DNA of 64,000 nt from Chromohalobacter moromii (GTDB taxonomy: Bacteria > Pseudomonadota > Gammaproteobacteria > Pseudomonadales > Halomonadaceae). Position numbers and translations under genes: made by a program. Positions 15,550 through 24,460 of the stretch are shown one piece after another (position 1 is the first letter of the stretch; each line of letters begins with the position of its first letter). Below the pieces are notes generated by a model that made no database searches, was not told where the DNA came from, and saw only the letters and a list, made by a program, of their open reading frames with translations. The DNA lies in the NCBI RefSeq assembly GCF_023091865.1, contig NZ_JAHXDI010000001.1:1364001-1428000 (forward strand). Direction: 5' to 3'.

Positions 15550-16208
15550 ACTGCGCGACGATCCAGGCGATAACCGATACCACGGACGGTCATGATGAGC
15601 GACTTGCCGAACTTCTTGCGCAGATGATGAACGTGGACCTCCACGGCATTCGAGGCGACTTCCTCTCCCCAGCCATAGAGCAGGCTTTCCAGCCGAGGGC
15701 GCGAGAGCACCTTGTCGGGGTGGCGTGCCAGTTCGAGCAATAGGGCGTATTCGCGGCGCCCCAGCGCGATGTCTTGTCCTTGCCAACTGACGCTGTGACT
15801 GGCTTCGTCGATGCTCAAGGCGCCGAGTGTCAGGGTGCGTGACGCGCGGCCCTCGGCGCGCCGCGTGATGACGCGCAGGCGCGCCAGCAACTCCTGTAGA
15901 TTGAAGGGCTTGAGTACATAATCGTCAGCGCCGGCATCGAGTCCACGAATGCGTTCTTCGACGGCGTCGCGTGCGGTGAGGATGAGTATTGGCAGTCCGG
16001 AAGCTTGGCGTAGATGCTGGAGCACTGCCATGCCATCCATGTCGGGCAGCCCCAGATCGAGAATCATGGCGCTGAACGCCTCGTTTTGGGCAGCTTCGAT
16101 AGCATGATGGCCTTCGGTGAACCAATCCACTGTATAGGCTTCGCGGGTGAGTGCGGTCTTGATGCCATCGCCCAGAAGCGGATCGTCTTCGACCAAGAGT
16201 ATACGCAT
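15546..16208 (-). CDS. OmpR-family response regulator, PmrA/QseB-like
   Basis: A 220-residue regulator. The receiver domain has acidic residues D8-D9 and phospho-acceptor D51 (AMILDLGLPDMDG), with Thr and Lys at LILTARD and YVLKPFNLQELLARL. The winged-helix DNA-binding domain covers about 125-218 (LSRPRLESLLYG, VEVHVHHLRKKFG). ATG 16208 has a GAGGAGG ribosome-binding site; the frame opens further upstream without one. A perfect PmrA-type box lies 44 bp before the start, implying autoregulation. The same box type at five other promoters nearby makes it the likely regulator of the island. Confidence 0.9.
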   Translation of the reverse strand: MRILLVEDDPLLGDGIKTALTREAYTVDWFTEGHHAIEAAQNEAFSAMILDLGLPDMDGMAVLQHLRQASGLPILILTARDAVEERIRGLDAGADDYVLKPFNLQELLARLRVITRRAEGRASRTLTLGALSIDEASHSVSWQGQDIALGRREYALLLELARHPDKVLSRPRLESLLYGWGEEVASNAVEVHVHHLRKKFGKSLIMTVRGIGYRLDRRAV

Positions 16209-16252
16209 GGGGCCTCCTCGGTATTGGCGCCAGCGTAGCATGATGCGTAAAG

Positions 16253-16269
16253 CTTAAGTCTTTCTTAAG
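16253..16269 (-). promoter_or_regulatory. PmrA-type box upstream of the response regulator
   Basis: CTTAAG-TCTTT-CTTAAG on the plus strand is a perfect consensus box 44 bp upstream of the regulator start. Its second half contains the TAA stop codon (16267-16265) of the upstream SDR-like gene. Confidence 0.85.
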
Positions 16270-16870
16270 GCGGGGTGAAACCATCGGCCGCTGCACGCCG
16301 ACGCTGATAGGAATGAATGTGGCCTCGCCATTGGGCTGCAAGGGAAGGATGATTGTGTCGCTCGATGGCCTGTATCACGCGCCGTGCGGCGTGGTTTAGC
16401 GCCGTCAAGTGATGGACATGGGGAATGTCCTCGGGCGCTAGGTGCGAATAGCGGGCGCGCTTCGGGGCGGGGTCGACGCTAAGTACGAGCCTGTCTGGCC
16501 GCGACGATTCCCGCACCCGCGAGACACATTGGCGCCGTGACCGACTTTCGTTTGCCGTGACGAGGCCGATATCGACATGCAGTGCACCCTCGACGCTCAT
16601 AGCGTCATTCGTGTCGGTCGATCGCACATGAATCAGCATCTCGATACCGGCGCGCGCCACGGTCTCACGGCAGCATGCTTGTTGTGTCTGACATGTGGCC
16701 GCCATGGGCTGGACGCGCGTCGGCATGCCGCGCACCTGTCGCTCGAGTGCGGCCTGGTTCGCGCCCAACGTCCATAACAAGGCACCCCGCGGTAGCAACC
16801 AATCGATGAGGGTTTCCGCGAAAGGTGTATCAGCGCCCGTGATGAGAATGCGACGTTCCGACCAATCCAT
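16265..16870 (-). CDS. Degenerate SDR-like (Rossmann-fold) protein
   Basis: A 201-residue protein whose start resembles a short-chain dehydrogenase: RRILITGADTPFAETLIDWLL, GALLWTLGANQAALERQV. The canonical glycine pattern TGxxxGIG is replaced by TGADTPFAE. No catalytic Tyr-x3-Lys is visible where NHAARRVIQAIE stands, and the second half is short. Enzymatic activity is doubtful; a binding or sensory role, or decay, are the options. It precedes the two-component operon on the same strand and has a PmrA-type box 53 bp before its start, so it looks like a regulon member of unknown function. Confidence 0.6.
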   Translation of the reverse strand: MDWSERRILITGADTPFAETLIDWLLPRGALLWTLGANQAALERQVRGMPTRVQPMAATCQTQQACCRETVARAGIEMLIHVRSTDTNDAMSVEGALHVDIGLVTANESRSRRQCVSRVRESSRPDRLVLSVDPAPKRARYSHLAPEDIPHVHHLTALNHAARRVIQAIERHNHPSLAAQWRGHIHSYQRRRAAADGFTPP

Positions 16871-16923
16871 GAGTTACCTGCCGATGGCGGAGATGAAAGA
16901 ATCGCAACGCTCGCACGGTAACG

Positions 16924-16940
16924 CTTAAGAGATGCTTACG
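16924..16940 (-). promoter_or_regulatory. PmrA-type box upstream of the SDR-like gene
   Basis: On the plus strand CTTAAG-AGATG-CTTACG; on the minus strand CGTAAG-CATCT-CTTAAG, the same variant as the box at 8674. It lies 53 bp from the start of the SDR-like gene. Confidence 0.65.
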
Positions 16941-16968
16941 TCGCTCACGGAGACGCCAGTCCCAATGT

Positions 16969-18195
16969 TTAGCCAAGTGGCCCGCCGACGACGGTCTTCT
17001 TGAGCCCGGCGAGGATAGCGTCTCCATCTTCGCGGGCGAGTTCGTCGTACCAGGCGCGGGTTTGCTCCGGTTCCAAGCCATGAATCATCGCCGCGCGTTT
17101 GCGGGCACGCGAGACGATTTCGCCGACGCGCTCGACACGCGCCGCATCGTAGTGCGTCAGCGCCGCGGCAATCGCCGCCGAGGTGTCGGCGTCCTCATCG
17201 AGGGCATGCTGCACGGCCTCGGCCAGCACCCAGGCATCTTCCATGGCTTGGCAGCCGCCCTGGCCAAGGTCCGGGGCCATGCCGTGCGCGGCGTCGCCGA
17301 GCAGCGCCACGCGGGGCGCGGTGAGCGTATCGAGCGGTGGAATATCGTGAATTTCGACGCGCGCCATGTGCTCGGGATCGAAGCGTTCGATCAGCGCTTG
17401 TACCGGTTCGGCCCAGCCGGCGAAGTGTTCGCGCAGTTCGTCACGGTAACGCTGGGAGTTGTTGGGCGTGCTGGCGGGCAATGGCACGTCGAAGAAACAG
17501 TAGAATTCCGGCGCGCCCTGGTCATTGCCGCCGCTACCCATCGGCATCAAGGAAACCCGCTTGGCATCGCCGACGTACTGGTCCCAATTATGCAGCGGGG
17601 CCAGATCATCATCGGCGGGTACGCGCACGTTCCAGTTGACGTACCCTACGTACTGACGTTCCACGGCGTGCCCCGTGAGCTTTCCGCGTAGCCGTGAATG
17701 CGTGCCGTCGGCGATCACCAGCAAGTCGCCGTGAAGGCTGCCGCCATCTTCGAAATGTGCCGTGACGCCGTCGTCGTCTTGGGTATAGTCGAGGCAACGC
17801 CGCCCCAACTGAATGTGCTCGGCCCCCACGGCATCGAACAGGGTCTGCTGCAAGGCGGCGCGTGCGATGGGGCAGGCACGTTGCCCAACTTCCTCGAACA
17901 GTGGCGCAAGACTAAAATCGGTCAAGGTCTGCCCATGGTGGTTGAGGTAGCGCATGCGGGTCATCTCGCCGCTTAATCGCTCGATGGTCTCGCCGAGCCC
18001 TAGGCGGTGCATCACTTTTACCCCGTTGGGCCATAGGGAAATGGCTGCGCCTATTGGACGTATTTCGTTGACACGCTCGACGACGGTGACCCGGTGGCCT
18101 TGGTGTTGAAAGGCAAGTGCGGCACTCAGGCCGCCCATTCCTGCGCCGACAACGAGGACGTGCAAGGGAGAAGCGTGTGGTGCTGAGCGAGACAT
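16969..18195 (-). CDS. hpxO: FAD-dependent urate hydroxylase
   Basis: A 408-residue flavoprotein monooxygenase of the HpxO type, which converts urate to 5-hydroxyisourate with NADH and oxygen. Visible motifs are the FAD-binding VVGAGMGGLSAALAF at the N-terminus, ISLWPNGVKVMHRLG, ADGTHSRLR (the DG motif) and GDAAHGMAPDLGQGGCQAMEDA. AAGGAG sits 7 bp before ATG 18195. It lies next to the purine permease and close to guanine deaminase and xanthine dehydrogenase, which together give guanine or xanthine to 5-hydroxyisourate. Genes for the next two steps are not in the window. Confidence 0.88.
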   Translation of the reverse strand: MSRSAPHASPLHVLVVGAGMGGLSAALAFQHQGHRVTVVERVNEIRPIGAAISLWPNGVKVMHRLGLGETIERLSGEMTRMRYLNHHGQTLTDFSLAPLFEEVGQRACPIARAALQQTLFDAVGAEHIQLGRRCLDYTQDDDGVTAHFEDGGSLHGDLLVIADGTHSRLRGKLTGHAVERQYVGYVNWNVRVPADDDLAPLHNWDQYVGDAKRVSLMPMGSGGNDQGAPEFYCFFDVPLPASTPNNSQRYRDELREHFAGWAEPVQALIERFDPEHMARVEIHDIPPLDTLTAPRVALLGDAAHGMAPDLGQGGCQAMEDAWVLAEAVQHALDEDADTSAAIAAALTHYDAARVERVGEIVSRARKRAAMIHGLEPEQTRAWYDELAREDGDAILAGLKKTVVGGPLG

Positions 18196-18242
18196 GGCGA
18201 ACTCCTTCAATCGATTGTTATGGGTTACGAGATTGTTATGAG

Positions 18243-19625
18243 TTACGAAGACTGATGCGGCGCTGTGGCACGCGGCGTCGTGTCGGCGGTTTCTTCAGCG
18301 TCCCCGGTACTGCCGGGCAGCAACAGGGTGCACAGGATGGCGGTCAACCCGCCGGTGGTGATGGGCGAGGAAAAGATGCGTTCGGCGGTTTCGGGAAGCC
18401 CTGATAGGGCTTCGGGAACGAGCTGGACGCCGAGCCCCATTCCCACCGAAACGGCGATAGTCATGATCGTCTTGCGGGTCATCTCCTGGTCGCTGAGGAT
18501 GCGGATGCCGGAGACGGCGATTAGGCCGAACATCAAAGTCGTCGCGGCGCCGAGCACGGGACGTGGGATGAACTGCAGCAGAGTACCGAGTGCGGGGATA
18601 AGCCCCAGTAGCAGCAGGATGACCGCGACGTAGCGCCCCACATGGCGGCTAGCTACGCCAGTCAACTGCACCACGCCGGTGTTTTGGCTGAAGGTGGTAT
18701 TGGGGAAGGTGTTGAAAAAGGCGGCGAGCAGTGAGTTGACGCCATCGGCCAGCACGCCGCCGCGTATTCGACGTTGATAGATCGGGCCGCTGATGGGTTC
18801 GCCCGAGGCGCGTGACGTGCCGGTGAGATCGCCGACGGTCTCGATGGCGGTGACCAGGAAGATGAATGCCACGGGAACGAAGGCTGTCCAGTCGAAGCCG
18901 ATGCCAAAGCGCAGCGGTTGCGGTAGGGCGAACCATTCAAGTGCTTCGGGGCGACCCTCGAACTGGCCGGTGAGCGCGGCCACGAGACAGCCGGTCACCA
19001 GCCCGAAGAAGACCGAGCCGATGCGCAGCCAGATGTGTCGCGACATCTGACAGGCCAGTACCACGACGATCACCAGTGCCGCCAGCCCCAGGTTGGCAAG
19101 ACTGCCGAAATCCTCGGCGCCGACTCCTCCGGCCATGTCGGTGACGCCGACCTTGACCAGCGACAGACCGATCAAGGTCACGACCACACCGGTGACGGTG
19201 GGCGTGATGATGCGCTTGAGGCGGTGCAGCATGCCGCCCAGTGCGATCTCGATGAAACTGCCCACAGCACAGACCCCGAGCAACGTCGCGATGACGGCTT
19301 CGTCGCTGGCGCCGCCGGTTTGCGCGGCTTGTCCGGCGGCGATCAGCGCGGCCACGAACGAGAAGCTGGTACCCTGAACGCTCAGGAGTCCCGATCCGAG
19401 TGGCCCGAGACGCTGGGACTGCACCCATGTCGCCACGCCCGAGACGAACAGCGCCATGCTGATCAGATACGACATGTACTGATCGAGCCCCAAGGCGCTG
19501 CCCACGATCAGGCTGGGCGCGATAATGCCCACGAAGCTGGCGAGTACGTGTTGTATGGCGGCGAGCAGCGAGGCCAGAGGCCCGGGGCGATCCTCGAGAC
19601 GATAGAGGGGTTGATCGACTGACAT
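18243..19625 (-). CDS. NCS2 xanthine/uric acid permease
   Basis: A 460-residue nucleobase:cation symporter-2 protein with 12-14 hydrophobic segments. The family substrate-site signature SQNTGVVQLTGVASRHVGR, the TM8-region FIFLVTAIETVGDLT and the early SVQGTSFSFVAA are present. These resemble XanQ/UacT, which carry xanthine or urate; the sequence alone does not decide between them. AAGGAG precedes ATG 19625. It is 47 bp upstream of hpxO on the same strand, so the two probably form one operon, whose promoter lies in the 170-bp gap that also holds an ATTGC palindrome. Confidence 0.87.
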   Translation of the reverse strand: MSVDQPLYRLEDRPGPLASLLAAIQHVLASFVGIIAPSLIVGSALGLDQYMSYLISMALFVSGVATWVQSQRLGPLGSGLLSVQGTSFSFVAALIAAGQAAQTGGASDEAVIATLLGVCAVGSFIEIALGGMLHRLKRIITPTVTGVVVTLIGLSLVKVGVTDMAGGVGAEDFGSLANLGLAALVIVVVLACQMSRHIWLRIGSVFFGLVTGCLVAALTGQFEGRPEALEWFALPQPLRFGIGFDWTAFVPVAFIFLVTAIETVGDLTGTSRASGEPISGPIYQRRIRGGVLADGVNSLLAAFFNTFPNTTFSQNTGVVQLTGVASRHVGRYVAVILLLLGLIPALGTLLQFIPRPVLGAATTLMFGLIAVSGIRILSDQEMTRKTIMTIAVSVGMGLGVQLVPEALSGLPETAERIFSSPITTGGLTAILCTLLLPGSTGDAEETADTTPRATAPHQSS

Positions 19626-19673
19626 GGCTTGGCTCCTTGTGCCCGATCGTGCGGCGGGCTTTATGTATACAAA

Positions 19674-19686
19674 ATTGCGTTGCAAT
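19674..19686. promoter_or_regulatory. Palindrome in the permease-hpxO promoter region
   Basis: ATTGC-GTT-GCAAT is a perfect 5-bp inverted repeat about 50 bp upstream of the permease start, next to a GTATAC hexamer at 19665-19670. It is a candidate operator for an unidentified purine-responsive regulator. Confidence 0.35.
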
Positions 19687-19795
19687 ACTTAAGCAATAGG
19701 AGTGCCAAGTCATTGTCATCGCTACGCTTGCGATTGCAGGGGCGCTGACAAGGATCGATGCCTTACGAGTGCACAGAGGTGCGCTCCTGTGGTGC

Positions 19796-21121
19796 TTAGC
19801 GGAAAGCGACTGCATTACGTTGGTGCACGGGACGCCCGTCGGCCCAGGTAGCGTACACGCAGCGGTCGTCACCCAGCATCATCAGCGCGAAGAGACGCTC
19901 GCCGAGAGTGTCGGCCACCTGGGTACGACGTGCCAGCAGGGGCGTGGCGGCAAAATCCAGGACGACCAAGTCGGCTTCGTGCCCGGCTTGTATGCGCCCG
20001 ATACAGTGATCGAGGTGCAGCGCCTTGGCATTGCCAAGCGTTAGCCGATAGAACCCCTGCCAAGCAGTCAGCGGCTGCCCCTGAAGGGCGCCGACCTGAT
20101 AGGCGCCTTGCAGCGTGGTCAGCCCGCATAGTCCGGTGCCGGCGCCCACGTCGCTGGCCAGCGACGTGACGACGCCAGCTTCGCGGGTGGCGAGGCGATC
20201 GAAGAGTCCGCTGCCCAGAAACAGGTTGGATGTCGGTGAGAAGGCGATATTGGCGCCGGCATCGGCAAGACGCGCGCGCTCGTCCTCGGAGAGGTGAATG
20301 CCGTGTGCGTAGGTGCTGCGCGGGCCGACCAGCCCATAACGCTCGTAGACGGCAAGATAATCACGACATTCGGGGAACAGCTCGGCGACCCAGGCGAGTT
20401 CGCCACGGTTTTCCGAGAGATGGCTTTGTAAATACAGGCTTTGATCGTTGCGCAGTACGCCACCCACGGCATCGAGCTGTTCGCGACTCGATGTCGGTGC
20501 GAAACGCGGCGTCAGCGAATACGCCAGACGATCCTTGCCGTGCCAGTCGGCAATGAGCCGTTCACTATCGCGGACGCCGCCGGTCGCGGAGTCGGTGAGC
20601 GCCTCTGGGGCGTGGCGATCCATCAGGACCTTGCCTGCCAGCAAGCGCAGCCGGCGCTGCTGGGCGGCACTGAAGATGCTGTCTACCGAGCCGGGGTGCG
20701 AGGTGCAGAATACTTGAGCGGTAGTGGTGCCGCCGCGCAGCATTTCGTCGAGGAAGCGTTCGGCGACGTCTATGGCATGGGCGCGTTCGGCGAAGCGACA
20801 TTCGGCGGGAAAGGTATAGTCGTTGAGCCAGTCGAGCAGTTCGCGGCCGAACGAGGCGATGATATCGAGCTGGGAGTAATGCACGTGGCTATCGATGAAC
20901 CCGGGCATGATCAGCTTGCCGCGGTAGTCGATTATCTCGATCTCTTCGGACACATGCGGGGCGAGGGCGTCAAAGGTATCGACGGCGCGAATGCGACCGT
21001 CTTCCACCCATACGGCGCCGTCTTCCCAATAGCGTAGGCTATCGGCGTCTGGGGTAGGCGCTTCGCCGGGATCGGCATCGAAGGTCAGCACGGCGCCGCG
21101 CAATAGTTGGGAATCGGTCAT
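19796..21121 (-). CDS. guaD: Guanine deaminase
   Basis: A 441-residue amidohydrolase that deaminates guanine to xanthine. The metal-binding motif PGFIDSHVHYSQ (HxH), a second region LQSHLSENRGEL, a distal histidine at TYAHGIHLSEDE and the catalytic-aspartate segment SLASDVGAGTG are all present. FCTSHPGSVDSIF is characteristic of GuaD. ATG 21121 (MTDSQLLRG) is preferred; the frame is open to 21187 without a good start. It is the last gene downstream of xdhA-xdhB-xdhC on the same strand and supplies their substrate. Confidence 0.92.
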   Translation of the reverse strand: MTDSQLLRGAVLTFDADPGEAPTPDADSLRYWEDGAVWVEDGRIRAVDTFDALAPHVSEEIEIIDYRGKLIMPGFIDSHVHYSQLDIIASFGRELLDWLNDYTFPAECRFAERAHAIDVAERFLDEMLRGGTTTAQVFCTSHPGSVDSIFSAAQQRRLRLLAGKVLMDRHAPEALTDSATGGVRDSERLIADWHGKDRLAYSLTPRFAPTSSREQLDAVGGVLRNDQSLYLQSHLSENRGELAWVAELFPECRDYLAVYERYGLVGPRSTYAHGIHLSEDERARLADAGANIAFSPTSNLFLGSGLFDRLATREAGVVTSLASDVGAGTGLCGLTTLQGAYQVGALQGQPLTAWQGFYRLTLGNAKALHLDHCIGRIQAGHEADLVVLDFAATPLLARRTQVADTLGERLFALMMLGDDRCVYATWADGRPVHQRNAVAFR

Positions 21122-21173
21122 GAAAAAGCTCTTGTAAACAGAGAATGACGAAAACGATGTCCTGGCATCGGCC

Positions 21174-22040
21174 TCACAGGCGTACATTTTGGCCGGTGAC
21201 GTGGCGCCAAGTGGCGGGCATCACCCCACGCTGCGGCGCGTGGGCCTCGGCCGGGGCCAGGGTCAGTAATTCGGCGGCGATGGCCAATGCGATCTCGTAG
21301 GGGCGTTTGCCGCCCGCGCCGGGAATGCCGATCGGGCAGCGTACACGCGCCAGCGCGGTCGCATCGTGTCCGGCCTCGCGCAGGGGGCGCTGGAAACTCG
21401 CCCACTTGCTTTGCGAGCCGATCAAGCCGATAGAGGCCACGCCGGCATGGCTGAGCAAGGCATCGATGAGGCGGCGGTCCTGGGCGTGGTCATGGGTCAT
21501 GACGAGCGCATGGACACCGTGCGGGAGCCCCTCGAGTGCCATTGCGATGGCGTTCTCATCGAGGCGGTGGCAATCGACGCGAGATGAGGGCGCAAGTGCC
21601 GCGAAAGCATCGTCGCGGCTGTCGAACCAGTGTACCCGCCATGGGAGCGGTGCCAGCAAGGGCACGAGAGCCTGTGCGACGTGGCCGGCACCGAATATGG
21701 CGATGTGCTTCTCGGCGCCCGCGAAGCACTCGAACAGCAAATTGACATGCCCGCCGCAACACTGCCCGCTGCGTCCGCCCAGGGGGAAAGCTTCTAGACG
21801 CGGCGTGGTTGTCTGCTCACCACGGGCGCTGGCAGTGAGCATCTCGCGTGCGCAAGCGATGGCCTGGTACTCGAAGTGGCCACCGCCGAGCGTGTCGTGG
21901 CAGACATCGGCAGTCACTACCATCTTGGCGCCGGGCTCGCGCGGCGTGGAGCCTTCGGCACCAACGACGCTGATCAGCACGTGAGGCGCGGCTTCGTCTT
22001 GCAGGCGGTGCAAGGCGCTGTGCCAGGTCTCGGCGCTCAT
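21174..22040 (-). CDS. xdhC: Xanthine dehydrogenase accessory protein XdhC
   Basis: A 288-residue XdhC, needed for insertion of sulfurated molybdenum cofactor into xanthine dehydrogenase. The CoxI/XdhC N-terminal block is seen in VVGAEGSTPREPGAKMVV and TLGGGHFEYQA, the cysteine motif in GRSGQCCGGHVNLLFE. A C-terminal Rossmann domain starts at IAIFGAGHVAQALVPLL and ends with GIPGAGGKRPYEIALAI. The ATG overlaps the xdhB stop by 4 bp, so the genes are translationally coupled. A 52-bp gap separates it from guaD. Confidence 0.92.
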   Translation of the reverse strand: MSAETWHSALHRLQDEAAPHVLISVVGAEGSTPREPGAKMVVTADVCHDTLGGGHFEYQAIACAREMLTASARGEQTTTPRLEAFPLGGRSGQCCGGHVNLLFECFAGAEKHIAIFGAGHVAQALVPLLAPLPWRVHWFDSRDDAFAALAPSSRVDCHRLDENAIAMALEGLPHGVHALVMTHDHAQDRRLIDALLSHAGVASIGLIGSQSKWASFQRPLREAGHDATALARVRCPIGIPGAGGKRPYEIALAIAAELLTLAPAEAHAPQRGVMPATWRHVTGQNVRL

Positions 22041-24460
22041 CGCGGCGTCTCCGCTGGCGTCTTCGTTTCAGGCGCCCGGCGTAAAGCCTGCGCGGCGAAG
22101 AGCACGCGCTCCGGCGTGGCCGGCGTATCCAGGGCGGGGCTCACGCGATAATCGGCGAGGCTCGATAGTGCGTCGCGGAGCGCCGACCATACCGAAATCG
22201 CCAGCATGAAGGGGGGCTCGCCCACCGCCTTCGAGCGGTACAAGCTGGCCTGTGAATTGGGGTGCCCTTCGAGCAGCGAGACGCGAAAGTCGGGCGGTGT
22301 ATCGCCGATGGTGGGGATCTTGTAGGTCGCCGGTCCGTCGCTCAGCAGACGACCGGAGGCATCCCACTTGAGCTCCTCGCTGGTCAGCCAACCCATGCCT
22401 TGAATGAAGCCGCCTTCGACCTGGCCCGTGTCGATCGCTGGGTTCAGCGAGTCGCCGACGTCGTGCAGGATATCCACGCGCGTGACGCGATATTCGCCGC
22501 TCAGCGTGTCGACGACGACCTCCGAGACGGCGGCGCCATGGGCATAGTAATAGAAGGGACGACCCTGGCCCGTGGTGCGGTCATAGTGAATCAACGGCGT
22601 GGCATAGAAGCCCGTCGCGGAGAGCGAGACGCGGCCTAGATAGGCGGCTTGGATGAGCTCGCCCCAACTGATGCGCCGCGCGTTCTCGCCGTGGTCAGCA
22701 ATCAACTCACCGCCTTCCAAGCGCATGCTATCTCGGACGAGTGACTGTTCTGGAAGTTGGTCTGAAAAGAAATGCTTGGCGGCGAAATCGAAAAGTCGCT
22801 CGCGCACCTGCATGGCTGCGTTGCGGGCCGCCATGCCGTTGAGATCGGCGCCGCTCGACGCTGCGGTCGGCGAGGTGTTGGGTACCTTATCGGTGCGCGT
22901 GGCGGAAATACGCACGGCGCTGTTGTCGAGGCCCAGTTCACGCGCCACGACTTGCCCGACCTTGGTGTGCAAGCCTTGGCCCATTTCGGTGCCGCCGTGA
23001 TTGATCATCACGCTGCCGTCGGTATAGATGTGCAACAGCGCCCCGGCCTGATTGAGGTGCTTGGCGGTGAACGAAATGCCGAATTTCACCGGTGTCAGCG
23101 CCAGGCCCTTCTTGAGCACCGGACTGCTGGCGTTGTAAGCGCGGATGGCGTCGCGTCGTGCCCAGTAGCCGCTGTCGGTTTCGAGCCGTGAGACGATCTC
23201 ATGAAGCAGCGCGGTCTGCTCGACGTGTTGGCCGTAATGGGTGATGTCTCGGCCCGGACGATAGAGGTTGCGCTTGCGGATCGTCAGTGGATCTTCGTCC
23301 AGATGCCGGGCGATATCGTCCATGGCGCGCTCGACGATCATCATGCCCTGCGGGCCGCCGAAGCCGCGAAAAGCGGTATTGGACGGATTGTGCGTCCGCG
23401 CGGGAATCCCGGTGACCCGAGCATCACCCAGCGAGTAGGCGTTGTCGGCGTGGAACATGGCGCGGTCGACGATGGCTTCGGACAAATCCGGCGAGTGGCC
23501 GCAGTCGCCGATGACGGTAATGTCACCTCCCACCAGCACGCCTTGGGCGTCGAATCCCAATCGGTAGCGGTTATGGAAGGGGTGGCGTTTGCCGGTGGCG
23601 CGCATGTCATCGCCGCGCGGCAGGCGCAGGCGGATGGCACGCCCGGTGCGGCGGGCCAGCAGCGCGGCCAGACACGCCCATGGCGCAGCCTGGGTCTCTT
23701 TGCCGCCGAAGCCGCCGCCCATGCGTCGCACTTCGACAGTCACAGCATGAAACGACACGCCCAGCACCTCGGCAATGAGTTTCTGCACTTCGCTGGGGTG
23801 CTGACTTGACGTATGCACAATGACGCCGTCGTCCTCGTTAGGAAGCGCCAGGCAGGCTTGCCCTTCGAGGTAGAAATGCTCCTGCCCACCGACGAATTGC
23901 TTGGCCTCGAGCACATGCGCGGCTCCGGCCAGTGCCTGTTGCCAGTCGCCGCTTTGCTGAACATGTGGCGGACGGACCCATTCCTCGGCCTCGGCGGCAG
24001 CCACGGCGTCGAGCTGCGCCGGCTGAGCGTCGATCTCGATCTCGGCCAATGCCACGGCACGGCGGGCCGCCTTGAAATCGGTGGCGGCCACTGCGAATAG
24101 CGGTTGACCGACGTAGCGCACCTCGGCATCTGCGAGTAGCGGATCGCCCGGAAATACGGGGCCGACGTCGGTCTTGCCGGGAATGTCGGTGACGGTGATG
24201 ACATCGATGACGCCGGGGGCACGGCGAACCGCGTCGAGATTCAACTGCGTAAGCCGGCCGCGTGCGGTCGGGCTCAGCCCCACCGCGACATGAAGTGCGT
24301 CCGCCGGTGCGGGCTGATCGTCGAGATATCGCGCGCGACCGGTAACATGCAACGTGGCGCTGTCATGGGCGGGGGCATGCCGGACATCCGTCTGCGTGGC
24401 GGAGTGGTTGGGGCCTTCAGGGTCGGCCGGCGGGCGGGCGAGATCAGTGAGCGTACGCAT
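22037..24460 (-). CDS. xdhB: Xanthine dehydrogenase, molybdopterin-binding subunit
   Basis: An 807-residue large subunit that carries the molybdenum cofactor and the hydroxylation site. It opens with HVTGRARYLDDQPAPADALH and contains GGGFGGKETQ, FRGFGGPQGM, NHGGTEMGQGLHTKVGQV and, near the end, KAVGEPPFML with the expected catalytic glutamate. It works with XdhA to oxidise hypoxanthine and xanthine to urate. It overlaps xdhA by 17 bp and xdhC by 4 bp, forming a tight xdhA-xdhB-xdhC operon downstream of the RutR-type operator. Confidence 0.94.
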   Translation of the reverse strand: MRTLTDLARPPADPEGPNHSATQTDVRHAPAHDSATLHVTGRARYLDDQPAPADALHVAVGLSPTARGRLTQLNLDAVRRAPGVIDVITVTDIPGKTDVGPVFPGDPLLADAEVRYVGQPLFAVAATDFKAARRAVALAEIEIDAQPAQLDAVAAAEAEEWVRPPHVQQSGDWQQALAGAAHVLEAKQFVGGQEHFYLEGQACLALPNEDDGVIVHTSSQHPSEVQKLIAEVLGVSFHAVTVEVRRMGGGFGGKETQAAPWACLAALLARRTGRAIRLRLPRGDDMRATGKRHPFHNRYRLGFDAQGVLVGGDITVIGDCGHSPDLSEAIVDRAMFHADNAYSLGDARVTGIPARTHNPSNTAFRGFGGPQGMMIVERAMDDIARHLDEDPLTIRKRNLYRPGRDITHYGQHVEQTALLHEIVSRLETDSGYWARRDAIRAYNASSPVLKKGLALTPVKFGISFTAKHLNQAGALLHIYTDGSVMINHGGTEMGQGLHTKVGQVVARELGLDNSAVRISATRTDKVPNTSPTAASSGADLNGMAARNAAMQVRERLFDFAAKHFFSDQLPEQSLVRDSMRLEGGELIADHGENARRISWGELIQAAYLGRVSLSATGFYATPLIHYDRTTGQGRPFYYYAHGAAVSEVVVDTLSGEYRVTRVDILHDVGDSLNPAIDTGQVEGGFIQGMGWLTSEELKWDASGRLLSDGPATYKIPTIGDTPPDFRVSLLEGHPNSQASLYRSKAVGEPPFMLAISVWSALRDALSSLADYRVSPALDTPATPERVLFAAQALRRAPETKTPAETPR

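Noticed and set aside
15550-15786. Extended N-terminus of the histidine kinase
   Set aside because: It is antisense-like, basic, without signal character, and overlaps the regulator gene; the ATGA overlap start at 15549 is better.
19686-19694. Single CTTAAG near the permease promoter as a further PmrA-type box
   Set aside because: No second half-site at the 5-bp spacing.
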